This document shows, piece by piece, positions 26,399 to 34,836 of a DNA stretch of 38,886 nt. Origin of the DNA: Gammaproteobacteria bacterium (GTDB lineage: Bacteria; Pseudomonadota; Gammaproteobacteria; Natronospirales; REEB76); contig JAGXAZ010000004.1 in assembly GCA_018971365.1 (NCBI GenBank), positions 1-38,886 of the forward strand, written 5' to 3'. The translations under genes were made by a program, and so were the position numbers. The notes beneath the pieces are model-generated. The model saw only the letters and a program-made list of their open reading frames with translations, was not told the DNA's origin and did no database searches. How positions within the stretch are numbered: the first letter of the stretch is position 1; each line of letters starts with the position of its first letter.

Positions 26399-28192
26399 TT
26401 AGAACTGGTTTTCAGACAGCGCCAGCACGCCGGCGGCGCCGGCAATGATGGATTCCTTGAGCGCCGGTGTTTTGGTGAGTTCGTAATCCGCATAGAAACG
26501 CGCGGTGCCGATTTTGGCCTTGTAAAAATCGGCCTCTGCCCCGCCCTTGGCGAGCCGCTGCTGGGCGATAAGCGCGGCGCGCGCCATTTGCCAGCCGCCC
26601 GCCACGCTGCCGAGCAACATCAGGAACGGCACCGCGCCCGCCGCCGCGGCGCGCACGCTGGCGACATAATTCGCCACCAACCAGTTGACCGACTCTTCCA
26701 GCGCATTGATGCCGGCGGCCAATCGCGTGCGGATGGCCTTCAGGTCCTCGCCGCCTGCCTTGGCAAGTTCCGTATCGAGCATGCGCATCTCGGCAATCAG
26801 CGCTTTCACGGCCAGACCCTTATCACGAGCGATTTTGCGGCCGAGCAGGTCTTTTGCCTGGATACCGGTGGTGCCCTCGTAAATCGTGCTGATGCGTGCG
26901 TCGCGATAATGCTGCGCGGCACCGGTTTCCTCGATATAACCCATGCCGCCGTGCACCTGCACGCCGAGCGAAGCAATCTCTACCGCGTTTTCGGTGCACC
27001 AGCCCTTGACCACCGGGATCATCAGGTCCACGAACTCCTGCGCCCGCGCACGTTCTTTGGCGTCCGCGAGGCGCACAGCGCGATCCAGATAGGCCGCGGT
27101 CACGTAAGCCACGGCGCGCATGGCCTCAACGCGTGCCCTCATGCTCATCAACATGCGGCGCACATCCGGGTGATGGATGATGGTCACCGGCGGGCCGCCG
27201 CGCACGCCGATATCCGCGCTCTGCACACGTTCCTTGGCGTAATCGCGCGCCTGCTGCCACGCGCGCTCCGCAATGCCCAAGCCCTGCACGCCCACGGCAA
27301 AGCGTGCCATGTTCATCATGACGAACATGTATTCCAGGCCGTGGTTTTCCTCGCCGATGAGGTAACCCGCCGCGCCCCCGTGCTCTCCGTAACTCATCAC
27401 CGCAGTGGGACTCGCGTGAATGCCGAGCTTGTGCTCTATGGACGCACACTGCACGTCGTTGCGCTTGCCGAGCGTACCGTCCGCGTTCACCAGCACCTTG
27501 GGCACTACGAACATGGAAATGCCCTTGACGCCCGCCGGCGCATCCGGCGTGCGCGCGAGCACCATGTGGACGATGTTCTCGGTCCAGTCGTGCTCGCCGT
27601 AGGTGATGAAAATCTTCTGACCGGTGAGTCTGTAGTGATCGCCCTCGCGCACCGCGCGGCAGCGTACGGCGGCCAGATCGGAACCGGCCTGCGGCTCGGA
27701 AAGATTCATGGTGCCGGTCCATTCGCCCGAAACCATCTTCGGCAGGAAGCGTTTCTTGAGGGCATCGCTGCCCGTCAACAGCACGGCATGGACCGCGCCC
27801 TGGGTCAACAGCGAACAAAGCGCGTAGGACATGTTTGCCGACTGCCACATCTCCTGCACCGGCGCGGACACCACCTGCGGCAACCCCTGACCGCCGAATT
27901 CCGGCGGCAGCGACAGCGCGTTCCAGCCGTCGGCAACAAAGCGCCGATAGGCGTCCTTGAAGCCCTTGGGGGTCGTGACCGCGCCATCGTTGAATTTCGC
28001 ACCTTGCTGATCACCGGTCTGATTGAGCGGCGCCAGCACGTCTGCTGCGAATTTGCCGGCGGCGTCCAGCACCGTGTCCAGCAACTCCGGCGTGACCTCG
28101 CCGCAATCCGGCAGGCGCGCCACCTCATCCAGGCCGGCCAGTTCAGTCAACACAAATTTCATGTCACGCAGGGGGGCGGTATAGCTGGGCAC
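26399..28192 (-). CDS. Acyl-CoA dehydrogenase with extended C-terminus
   Basis: 597 aa; MNLSEPQAGSDLAAVRCRA, CTENAVEIASLGVQVHGGMGYIEETGAAQHYRDARISTIYEGTTGIQAKDLLGRKI. Confidence 0.93.
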   Translation of the reverse strand: MPSYTAPLRDMKFVLTELAGLDEVARLPDCGEVTPELLDTVLDAAGKFAADVLAPLNQTGDQQGAKFNDGAVTTPKGFKDAYRRFVADGWNALSLPPEFGGQGLPQVVSAPVQEMWQSANMSYALCSLLTQGAVHAVLLTGSDALKKRFLPKMVSGEWTGTMNLSEPQAGSDLAAVRCRAVREGDHYRLTGQKIFITYGEHDWTENIVHMVLARTPDAPAGVKGISMFVVPKVLVNADGTLGKRNDVQCASIEHKLGIHASPTAVMSYGEHGGAAGYLIGEENHGLEYMFVMMNMARFAVGVQGLGIAERAWQQARDYAKERVQSADIGVRGGPPVTIIHHPDVRRMLMSMRARVEAMRAVAYVTAAYLDRAVRLADAKERARAQEFVDLMIPVVKGWCTENAVEIASLGVQVHGGMGYIEETGAAQHYRDARISTIYEGTTGIQAKDLLGRKIARDKGLAVKALIAEMRMLDTELAKAGGEDLKAIRTRLAAGINALEESVNWLVANYVASVRAAAAGAVPFLMLLGSVAGGWQMARAALIAQQRLAKGGAEADFYKAKIGTARFYADYELTKTPALKESIIAGAAGVLALSENQF

Positions 28193-28234
28193 GGAAAAGC
28201 TCCTGACAACAGACCACGGCCGGCGGCGATGCGC

Positions 28235-28789
28235 CTATTTTACAGTCTCGCCCCCACTCGCAGGGAACAACTCGGCACCGTCAGCCTTGGTGGCATCCGT
28301 CACCAGTTGGTGGAACAGCGAGGACTCGCGCTTGTAGAAACCCGCGGTATGAAATGAGTCCGCAAGCCTGAAATGCGTGTAATCGAAATGATGGCACAGC
28401 TCGTGCAACAGGGTGCGCAGGAAACTGCGGAACGCGACCACTTGCCGGCGCGTGGCGGTGCGCATCCATAAAGTGATCTTCGCCACTTTGAGCGCGCCCT
28501 CCACGCCTTCATACAGGCCGTGCAGCTCACCGTAACGGCTGGACGGCCGTTTCGCCAGTACCTTGATCGTGACCGGCGGCGCCTGCAACTGGTCGCACAT
28601 TCGGTCCGCTAAAGCCTGGCAAACCTGCTGCACCGCCGCGGGCCGGTCCGACTTGAGCGCTGTCTGCAGTTCCGCCACCGGCAACCACAATTCCGACGCG
28701 TTCGATAACTGTAGTGCCTCGATGCGCTCGCTGGCATCGTAGATACGCTTGTTGCCAGCACTCAGACGTGCGTAATAATGGAAGGGCAT
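28235..28789 (-). CDS. SprT/HExxH-like putative zinc metallopeptidase-fold protein
   Basis: LRTLLHELCHHFDYTHFRL metal-binding motif. Confidence 0.6.
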   Translation of the reverse strand: MPFHYYARLSAGNKRIYDASERIEALQLSNASELWLPVAELQTALKSDRPAAVQQVCQALADRMCDQLQAPPVTIKVLAKRPSSRYGELHGLYEGVEGALKVAKITLWMRTATRRQVVAFRSFLRTLLHELCHHFDYTHFRLADSFHTAGFYKRESSLFHQLVTDATKADGAELFPASGGETVK

Positions 28790-28809
28790 GCGCTACCTAT
28801 AATATCCCG

Positions 28810-29442
28810 ATGCCTGCATCCGCTCGAGTATCACCTGTTGCACCCTGGCTCGGTCGGCTGGCGCTGATCGGAGTGCTGTACTTCTTCCTGGCCTCGGCAG
28901 TGGTGCAATTTCTGCGGGCGGATTACAGCTTCATGGGCACGCCGCTGAGCTTTTACCTGCTCGGCCCGTACGGTGGCTGGCTGCATTCTGCGTTCTACGC
29001 CCTCGCTGCCGCCATCGCGCTGCTGGCGACCGGACTGTATCTCGGCAGTGAACAAGGGGCGCGCACTGCCGCGACCCTGCTGCTGTTCACCCTGGGCGCT
29101 GCGGGCGTGGCAGTCGCGGCCATTTCCCCGACGGATACGACTGCCACGCTCACCCTGCATGGCGCCATCCACATTTTCGCAGCCGTCGTCGCCTTCCTGT
29201 GCACCAGCGTTGCCATGCTGATTCAATCCTGGTATTTCCGTCGCACGCCCCGCTGGCGGCCGTATTTCCGTCCCGCAATGCAACTAGCGGTGTTCGAATT
29301 CGCCGTGCTGTGGTGGTATGCCCTGCTGCACCACCCGGCGCGCGGCTTCATGGAAAAGCTCACCATCCTGCTGATCCTGCTCTGGTTGGCGCTGGCGGCC
29401 TGGTGGCTGCAATGGCCGGCGCATCGCCGGCGGCAACTATAA
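28810..29442 (+). CDS. DUF998-like membrane protein
   Basis: About 6 TM segments; VAAISPTDTTATLTLHGAIHIFAAVVAFLCTS resembles DUF998. Confidence 0.65.
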   Translation: MPASARVSPVAPWLGRLALIGVLYFFLASAVVQFLRADYSFMGTPLSFYLLGPYGGWLHSAFYALAAAIALLATGLYLGSEQGARTAATLLLFTLGAAGVAVAAISPTDTTATLTLHGAIHIFAAVVAFLCTSVAMLIQSWYFRRTPRWRPYFRPAMQLAVFEFAVLWWYALLHHPARGFMEKLTILLILLWLALAAWWLQWPAHRRRQL

Positions 29443-29475
29443 TTCCCCGCATCTTTCCGCATTGCCGCACCATCT

Positions 29476-29973
29476 ATGAGCCGCTGGCGTCCCGCTCCGC
29501 CCAAACCCTCGCCCTACATCACCGCGGCTGGTTACCGGCGGCTGGAAAACGAATTGAAGCATTTATGGGAACAGCGCGCCGAGGTGGTGCAGGCGCTGTC
29601 CGCCGCCGCCGCTGAAGGCGACCGCTCGGAGAATGCGGAATACATCTACCGCAAAAAGCAATTGCGTGAGATGGACGGGCGCATCGGCTACTTGCAGAAG
29701 CGCATGCCCGAATTGCACGTTATTTCCGATCCGCCGCCGGACCGCCGCCGGATTTTTTTCGGCGCACAGGTGACACTGGAAGATGATCACGGCACGCAGA
29801 CCGTCTATCGAATCGTGGGCGCAGATGAATTTGATCCGGCCGCCCACTGCATCAGCATTGATTCGCCGCTTGCGCAGGCCCTGCTCAAGAAAACCGTGGA
29901 CGACGAAGTGCGCGTGCAGACTCCTGCGACTGAAGCCCGCTACTGCATTGTCGGCATCAGCTACGAGGTCTAG
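29476..29973 (+). CDS. greB: Transcription elongation factor GreB
   Basis: YITAAGYRRLENELKHLWEQRAEVVQALSAAAAEGDRSENAEYIYRKKQLREMDGRIGYLQKRM. Confidence 0.93.
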   Translation: MSRWRPAPPKPSPYITAAGYRRLENELKHLWEQRAEVVQALSAAAAEGDRSENAEYIYRKKQLREMDGRIGYLQKRMPELHVISDPPPDRRRIFFGAQVTLEDDHGTQTVYRIVGADEFDPAAHCISIDSPLAQALLKKTVDDEVRVQTPATEARYCIVGISYEV

Positions 29974-30031
29974 GCCGTCAAAAATCCGCACGCCCTGGCC
30001 GGCAAACTCTCATTGTGGGAGTGGCAATGCT

Positions 30032-30092
30032 GTGGGAGCGACGGTCTCCGTCGCGATTCAAATTCAATCGCGATCGGGACGAGCGCTCCCAC
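30032..30092. repeat. REP-like inverted repeat GTGGGAGCG...CGCTCCCAC
   Basis: Arms 30032-30040 and 30084-30092 with nested TCGCGA boxes. Confidence 0.6.
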
Positions 30093-30107
30093 CGAGAGAA
30101 TGTCAGG

Positions 30108-30416
30108 TCAACTCTTTCCAAAAAGCCGTTTCAATTCTTCTTGCGCTTTGCTGATGGCACTGGTGTCGCGCGGCCGAAACGCGCTCGCGCGCGGCTCGAA
30201 ATAGTCGCAGAAATTGGCGCGCTGCTTGTCCTTCGGTGGGTCGGCGCGCTCTTCAGTGCAGCCTTCCGGTTTGCGCGGGTCATAAAAACGGCACTGAAGG
30301 CAAACATGCAGTTCGGCGCGGCAGGCCAGGCATTCCGACAGCCGCGACAGCGGCATGGGCACGTCCTTGAGTGTCGCGCCGCATTTCCAGCACACCAGCG
30401 AATCAGCAGGGTTCAC
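30108..30416 (-). CDS. Hypothetical Cys-rich (zinc-ribbon-like) protein
   Basis: LVCWKCGATL...ECLACRAELHVCLQCRFYDP...NFCDYFEPR. Confidence 0.65.
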   Translation of the reverse strand: MNPADSLVCWKCGATLKDVPMPLSRLSECLACRAELHVCLQCRFYDPRKPEGCTEERADPPKDKQRANFCDYFEPRASAFRPRDTSAISKAQEELKRLFGKS

Positions 30417-30458
30417 GCTTTGTCCCCTCTCCCATTGGGAGAGGAAAGGCTGAGGGAA

Positions 30459-30758
30459 TCAAGCCCGCGCGGCGTTGGAGTCGGTGGGAGTATGGTAGTA
30501 GTCGCTGTCTTCGGCGAATTCGCGAATCAACTTCTCAAGTTCCGCCTGGCGCAGGCCTGAGGTGGACACCGGCGCGCAATCTTCGCACATGGGATCTTCG
30601 CAGGGCTGGCGCGAGTACAGCCAGAAATGCACCGCACCGGCCAGCAGGCCGTCCGCGATGTCCCAGAGATCCGCTTCGGGATGCTCGTCGCTGACGTGAT
30701 TGGCAAGCTCCACCACCTGCTCGGCCGTGGATTCGAAGGACGAAATCTCAGTATTCAT
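30459..30758 (-). CDS. Hypothetical acidic protein
   Basis: MNTEISSFESTAEQVVELANHVSDEHPEADLWDIADGLLAGAVHFWLYSRQPCEDPMCEDC. Confidence 0.55.
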   Translation of the reverse strand: MNTEISSFESTAEQVVELANHVSDEHPEADLWDIADGLLAGAVHFWLYSRQPCEDPMCEDCAPVSTSGLRQAELEKLIREFAEDSDYYHTPTDSNAARA

Positions 30759-30817
30759 GGCGTAATCCGGATGCCCCAAAAGGGCCAGTATTTTAGCAGA
30801 ATCGGGCTAGCCGCCGC

Positions 30818-31945
30818 TCACAGCGCACTCACGCGGTGGCGATAATGCACGCGCCGTTCCTTGAGATAGGCCACGATGTATTCGAAGCAACCCGCGGCAC
30901 GCGCCACGATTTCCGGCGGATGCACTCCCGGTTCGCGGAACCTGCGCTCCAGCAGCAGATTGGCGGCCGCCGTGCAGGTAAACCCGGTGGTGCGTGCCAT
31001 CGAGGTAAAACCGGTGGTCGGGTCGTATTCATCATGCACTTCCCACACGTGGCGCACGTGCCTGCCGTCTTCCTTACCCTCCACGGTGACGCGCATGACA
31101 GTGAATTCCGCTTCGCCTGGCGCGAGTTTCCACTGTTCCAGCAGCAGCTTCACCGCCAGATCCAGCGGCCGTACTTTGACGGTACTGACATCCAGCGTGT
31201 CCGTGGAAAAAAATCCTGATTGTGCAAGAGCTTCAATCAGCGCCGCGTGGCCCGGATAGCGCAGGGTCTTTTCCGCCATCTCCGGAATATGCGCCATGGT
31301 CTTGAGCAGCGAGCGCAGGCCGTCGGTATTGAAAGCCTCGAGCCGGCCCACGCCGTCAAATTCAACGGTTTCGCACTCGCTCAATGCCGGCAATGTCACG
31401 ACCTTGCCGGCACGTTGCAGGCGCGCCGGACGCGTGTATTCCTCGATCACGTCTATCGGAGAAAACGGCGCCTTGTAATTGAAGGGCGGCTGCGGATGTT
31501 TCGGCAGCCCGCCCACCAGACATTCGAATCGCGCGACCTGCATGTGCGCGTCATGATGACCGAGAATCAGGTTATCCATGCCCGGCGCTACGCCGATATC
31601 CACCAGTGCGGTAACGCCCCGGCGCTTGGCGAGCGCATCAAGTTCCACTGCGTCCTCGGGGAAAAACGAGATGTCCGCCACGTTTTTGCCGGCTTTAATC
31701 AGCGCCTTTAGAGTGCGGAAGCCCAAAAACCCCGGTAGCGCCGACACCACCAAGTCGAACGGCCGCACGAAATCCGCGAGTACCTGCGCGTCCGTGAGAT
31801 CCAGTTGGCGCGTAATGATGCCGTGCGATGCGAGCCGTGCAAGCGCCTCTGCACTGCGATCGGCCGCGGAGACTTCGTGGCGGCCGGCCAGGTCGCGGGC
31901 CATGACACCGCCCACCATGCCGGCGCCCAGTACGCAGATTCGCAT
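30818..31945 (-). CDS. Saccharopine dehydrogenase-family protein
   Basis: MRICVLGAGMVGGVMARDLAGRHEVSAADRS Rossmann start; VDIGVAPGMDNLILGH. Confidence 0.85.
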   Translation of the reverse strand: MRICVLGAGMVGGVMARDLAGRHEVSAADRSAEALARLASHGIITRQLDLTDAQVLADFVRPFDLVVSALPGFLGFRTLKALIKAGKNVADISFFPEDAVELDALAKRRGVTALVDIGVAPGMDNLILGHHDAHMQVARFECLVGGLPKHPQPPFNYKAPFSPIDVIEEYTRPARLQRAGKVVTLPALSECETVEFDGVGRLEAFNTDGLRSLLKTMAHIPEMAEKTLRYPGHAALIEALAQSGFFSTDTLDVSTVKVRPLDLAVKLLLEQWKLAPGEAEFTVMRVTVEGKEDGRHVRHVWEVHDEYDPTTGFTSMARTTGFTCTAAANLLLERRFREPGVHPPEIVARAAGCFEYIVAYLKERRVHYRHRVSAL

Positions 31946-32046
31946 GTCGCTAGCCCTTGTCGTTGTGGACCTTGGCCCCATCTTGTTGCAGAAGCCGGCC
32001 GGTCGCAAGCGCTGCCGGCGCCGCACGCATTTCTGCTAACCTAGTC

Positions 32047-32487
32047 ATGCAAGCCAAATCCACCGGACACGCCGCCATGGTCACCGAAGCCAAAGACCTC
32101 GATATCCAGATGTCGCCCGAACAGCTCTATCAGGAGGAAGTGTTTACCGATCGCAACGTCGGTACCATTCAGCGCCTTACACCGGTAACGCGCGACGGCG
32201 GACCGGACCAGACGCGGCCGGTGATTTACTCCGGCCAGACCCAGGTGCTCACGCCGCTCGGCACGCTGCCCATCAGTTTCGACATCGAGGCCAAGTCGCT
32301 GAAGGAAGCGGCGGAAAGATTCGGCGTTGGCGCCAAGGCCGCCATCGAGCAGACCATGAAGCGCCTGGAAGAACTGCGCCGCGAGGCGGCCTCCTCCATC
32401 GTGTTGCCCGGAGCCGGCAACGGCGGGCTTGGGGGCCTGGGTGGCACGGGCCGGCTGCCCGGTGGCGGCAAAATCAAGCTGCCCTAA
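32047..32487 (+). CDS. Conserved-looking hypothetical protein
   Basis: Continuous ORF with Gly-rich C-terminus GAGNGGLGGLGGTGRLPGGGKIKLP. Confidence 0.55.
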   Translation: MQAKSTGHAAMVTEAKDLDIQMSPEQLYQEEVFTDRNVGTIQRLTPVTRDGGPDQTRPVIYSGQTQVLTPLGTLPISFDIEAKSLKEAAERFGVGAKAAIEQTMKRLEELRREAASSIVLPGAGNGGLGGLGGTGRLPGGGKIKLP

Positions 32488-32504
32488 TTCCGTAAGCGGT
32501 TCCC

Positions 32505-32867
32505 GTGACTGGCGCCCCGCAGCGCAAACCAAAACTCCCGGCCGCCGGCACCGTCGATGCGGACCTGACCGCACTCGTCAAGGCCTTCAAACAAGATCGC
32601 CACGTCACCTGCGGCGGCAAGGGCTTCGGTTCGACCGCCCTCAAGGTCAACGGCAGGATTTTCGCCATGCTGTCCTCAAAAGGACGGTTCGTGGTCAAAC
32701 TGTCCGCTGAGCGGGTGGATGAGCTGGTGCAATCCGGCAAAGGTGAGTATTTCGAGCCCGCACGCGGCCGGCTCATGAAGGAATGGCTGGCGGTAAAACT
32801 CCCCAATTCAGCCTGGCTTAAACTGGCCAGGGAAGCCCACGAATTCGTGCGGCGCGGCGCTGTGTGA
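32505..32867 (+). CDS. Hypothetical protein, weakly TfoX/MmcQ-like
   Basis: VTCGGKGFGSTALKVNGRIFAMLSSKGRFVVKLSAERVDELVQSGKGEYFEPARGRLMKEWLAV. Confidence 0.5.
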   Translation: MTGAPQRKPKLPAAGTVDADLTALVKAFKQDRHVTCGGKGFGSTALKVNGRIFAMLSSKGRFVVKLSAERVDELVQSGKGEYFEPARGRLMKEWLAVKLPNSAWLKLAREAHEFVRRGAV

Positions 32868-32984
32868 GAATCCCGGTCCCGCTGATCCCCGCCTGATTGC
32901 CGGTGGCGGCTGGTGTGTTTGGTCACTGCACCGCACAGCCCCGATTGGACTAAACTTTACTACCGGGTCAGGGAGGGCAAAGTC

Positions 32985-33416
32985 ATGTTCGTATCGCAGG
33001 TATTGCAGAACAAACCGGTCCACGAGGTGGTCACTTCCGGAGAAGACACCCGCGTCGCAGCCGCGGCGCAACTCATGACCGAGCGCGGCGTGGGCGCACT
33101 GGTGGTGCTCGGGCGCGGCGGCGACATAGCCGGTATCGTCACCGAGCGCGACATCCTGCGGCGCTTCGCGCGCCACGGCGCTCAGCTCGGCGGCATGCGG
33201 CTCACGGAAATCATGAGCACACCGGTCGAGACCGTGCACCCGGACGCGCGTATCGAGGACCTGTTGCAGCGCATGACCCTGAAACGCTTCCGCCACCTGC
33301 CGGTGGTGGATCGGGGCCGGTTGGTGGGCATCGTATCCATCGGCGATTTGGTCAAAGCCATTCTGCAGGAAAAAACCGCGGAAGCGGAATCCCTGCGCCA
33401 GTACATCAATTCCTGA
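32985..33416 (+). CDS. CBS-domain pair protein
   Basis: VAAAAQLMTERGVGALVVLGRGGDIAGIVTERDILRRFA and RHLPVVDRGRLVGIVSIGDLVKAIL. Confidence 0.9.
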   Translation: MFVSQVLQNKPVHEVVTSGEDTRVAAAAQLMTERGVGALVVLGRGGDIAGIVTERDILRRFARHGAQLGGMRLTEIMSTPVETVHPDARIEDLLQRMTLKRFRHLPVVDRGRLVGIVSIGDLVKAILQEKTAEAESLRQYINS

Positions 33417-33515
33417 ATCGGTGCAGTGGAATTTTCCGCGGCGGCTGCTGCAGGAGCCTGCTGCCGGCGGCAGCGGCCGTCTGTCGGCAGTGATTCTGCA
33501 AAGAAGATATCAGTC

Positions 33516-33532
33516 GCGGCGAATATCGCCGC
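33516..33532. repeat. REP-like palindrome GCGGCGA-ATA-TCGCCGC
   Basis: Perfect 7-bp arms followed by GCTCCCAC, as in the 30032 element. Confidence 0.55.
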
Positions 33533-33560
33533 TCCCACAGGAGCGTCGCTCCCGCGATTT

Positions 33561-34610
33561 TCACTCTGACGAGAGCGCCGCGACGATGGCGAGATCGCCG
33601 GGCTTCACCGATTCCACATTGAAATCGCGCGCCGCCGCCGCCATGCGCGTCAGCGCCGCGGCCATTGGCATGGACGGCTTCTTGTCATTCTTCTTCAAAC
33701 GCACCCAGCGCACCGGATTGATGCGCGCCACCACGTAGTTGCGCAGATACGGCGACTTGAAGCCGCGCGCCTGCAATTTCGCCACAATCTTCTTGACCTG
33801 CGCATCAATCTGGCGCAAGCGCGCGGCGTAATCCTGCCGCCGGGCGAGACCCGCCGTGAGCGTGTGCTCGCCGAAGCGATCGAGTTTCTTCAGGAAGGAA
33901 CTGTAGGCGCCGCCCGCGAAACGGCTGTCATCCTCGTAGAGAATTCCGAGCGTCAGGAATTCCGGCTGCTCGAACTCCGCCGCGAATTCCGTTTCCTTGG
34001 CGCGCGGCCGGCTCTTGGCGAGAGTGCGCGCCATGCGGATCACCTCCAGCGCGCGGTCCTTCAGGTTGTGGGCCTTCTCGGTGTTGAGTGCGAGGATGCG
34101 GAACGCGAGCGCCTCATCCGGGGACACGAGCGCGGTGATCTGTTTCAGTCCGAGCACCTTGGCGGCGGCCAGGCGATGCCGGCCGTTGGGTGTCCAGAGC
34201 TTGCCGTCCGCACCGCGCACCACGATGATGGGATCGAGAAACGAACCGCTCTCCTCGATCTTCTGCACCAGGCGCTTGGTGTGCGTGGGTGAAAGATCGC
34301 GCTGAAACGGCGTAGGCGCGACCGCGGCGATGGGCAGCGTCGCGATCAGTACCGGATGCCCCGAGAACGGTTCGCGGTAGCCGCCGATGGCGGTACCGCC
34401 GAGGTTTTGCACCTGAGCGGTGAGCGGCGCCAATTCGACGGCATCCGTGTGCAGCACAATCTGCCCGGCATCCAGGCCGCGTTCCGCCCGGCGCACCGGC
34501 AGGCGTTTGGCTTTGCTTTTTCGGGATGTCTTGTGCCTGGTCAAACGCCCGTTCTCCAATACGCATGCTCGTGACCTACTCAGGAATTTCCTGAGTAAGA
34601 CAACGTTCAA
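33561..34610 (-). CDS. ParB/sulfiredoxin-like nuclease-domain protein
   Basis: RLVQKIEESGSFLDPIIVVRGADGKLWTPNGRHRLAAAKVLGLKQITALVSPDEA. Confidence 0.8.
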   Translation of the reverse strand: MNVVLLRKFLSRSRACVLENGRLTRHKTSRKSKAKRLPVRRAERGLDAGQIVLHTDAVELAPLTAQVQNLGGTAIGGYREPFSGHPVLIATLPIAAVAPTPFQRDLSPTHTKRLVQKIEESGSFLDPIIVVRGADGKLWTPNGRHRLAAAKVLGLKQITALVSPDEALAFRILALNTEKAHNLKDRALEVIRMARTLAKSRPRAKETEFAAEFEQPEFLTLGILYEDDSRFAGGAYSSFLKKLDRFGEHTLTAGLARRQDYAARLRQIDAQVKKIVAKLQARGFKSPYLRNYVVARINPVRWVRLKKNDKKPSMPMAAALTRMAAAARDFNVESVKPGDLAIVAALSSE

Positions 34611-34836
34611 ACATCGGTGGCCGGTGGTAAATCGGCAGAAACGGCCAACGCCACCCCGCCGGGCCGGTACCGGGCTTGTAGCGCAAGTCTAGCCGCTACG
34701 CCGATCCCTTCAATCCGCCGCGTTACGCCCGCGGATATTGTCAATAGACCGCATACCGGGCTGGCGAGGTAACGCCTGTTAGCGTAGCATGCTTGGGCCA
34801 ATAAACTCATGTTCCTGAGGCAGTTACAGGCGGAAT

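Noticed and set aside
26348-28357. 669-aa plus-strand ORF
   Set aside because: Antisense to a clear acyl-CoA dehydrogenase; His/Arg-rich composition typical of GC-rich antisense frames.
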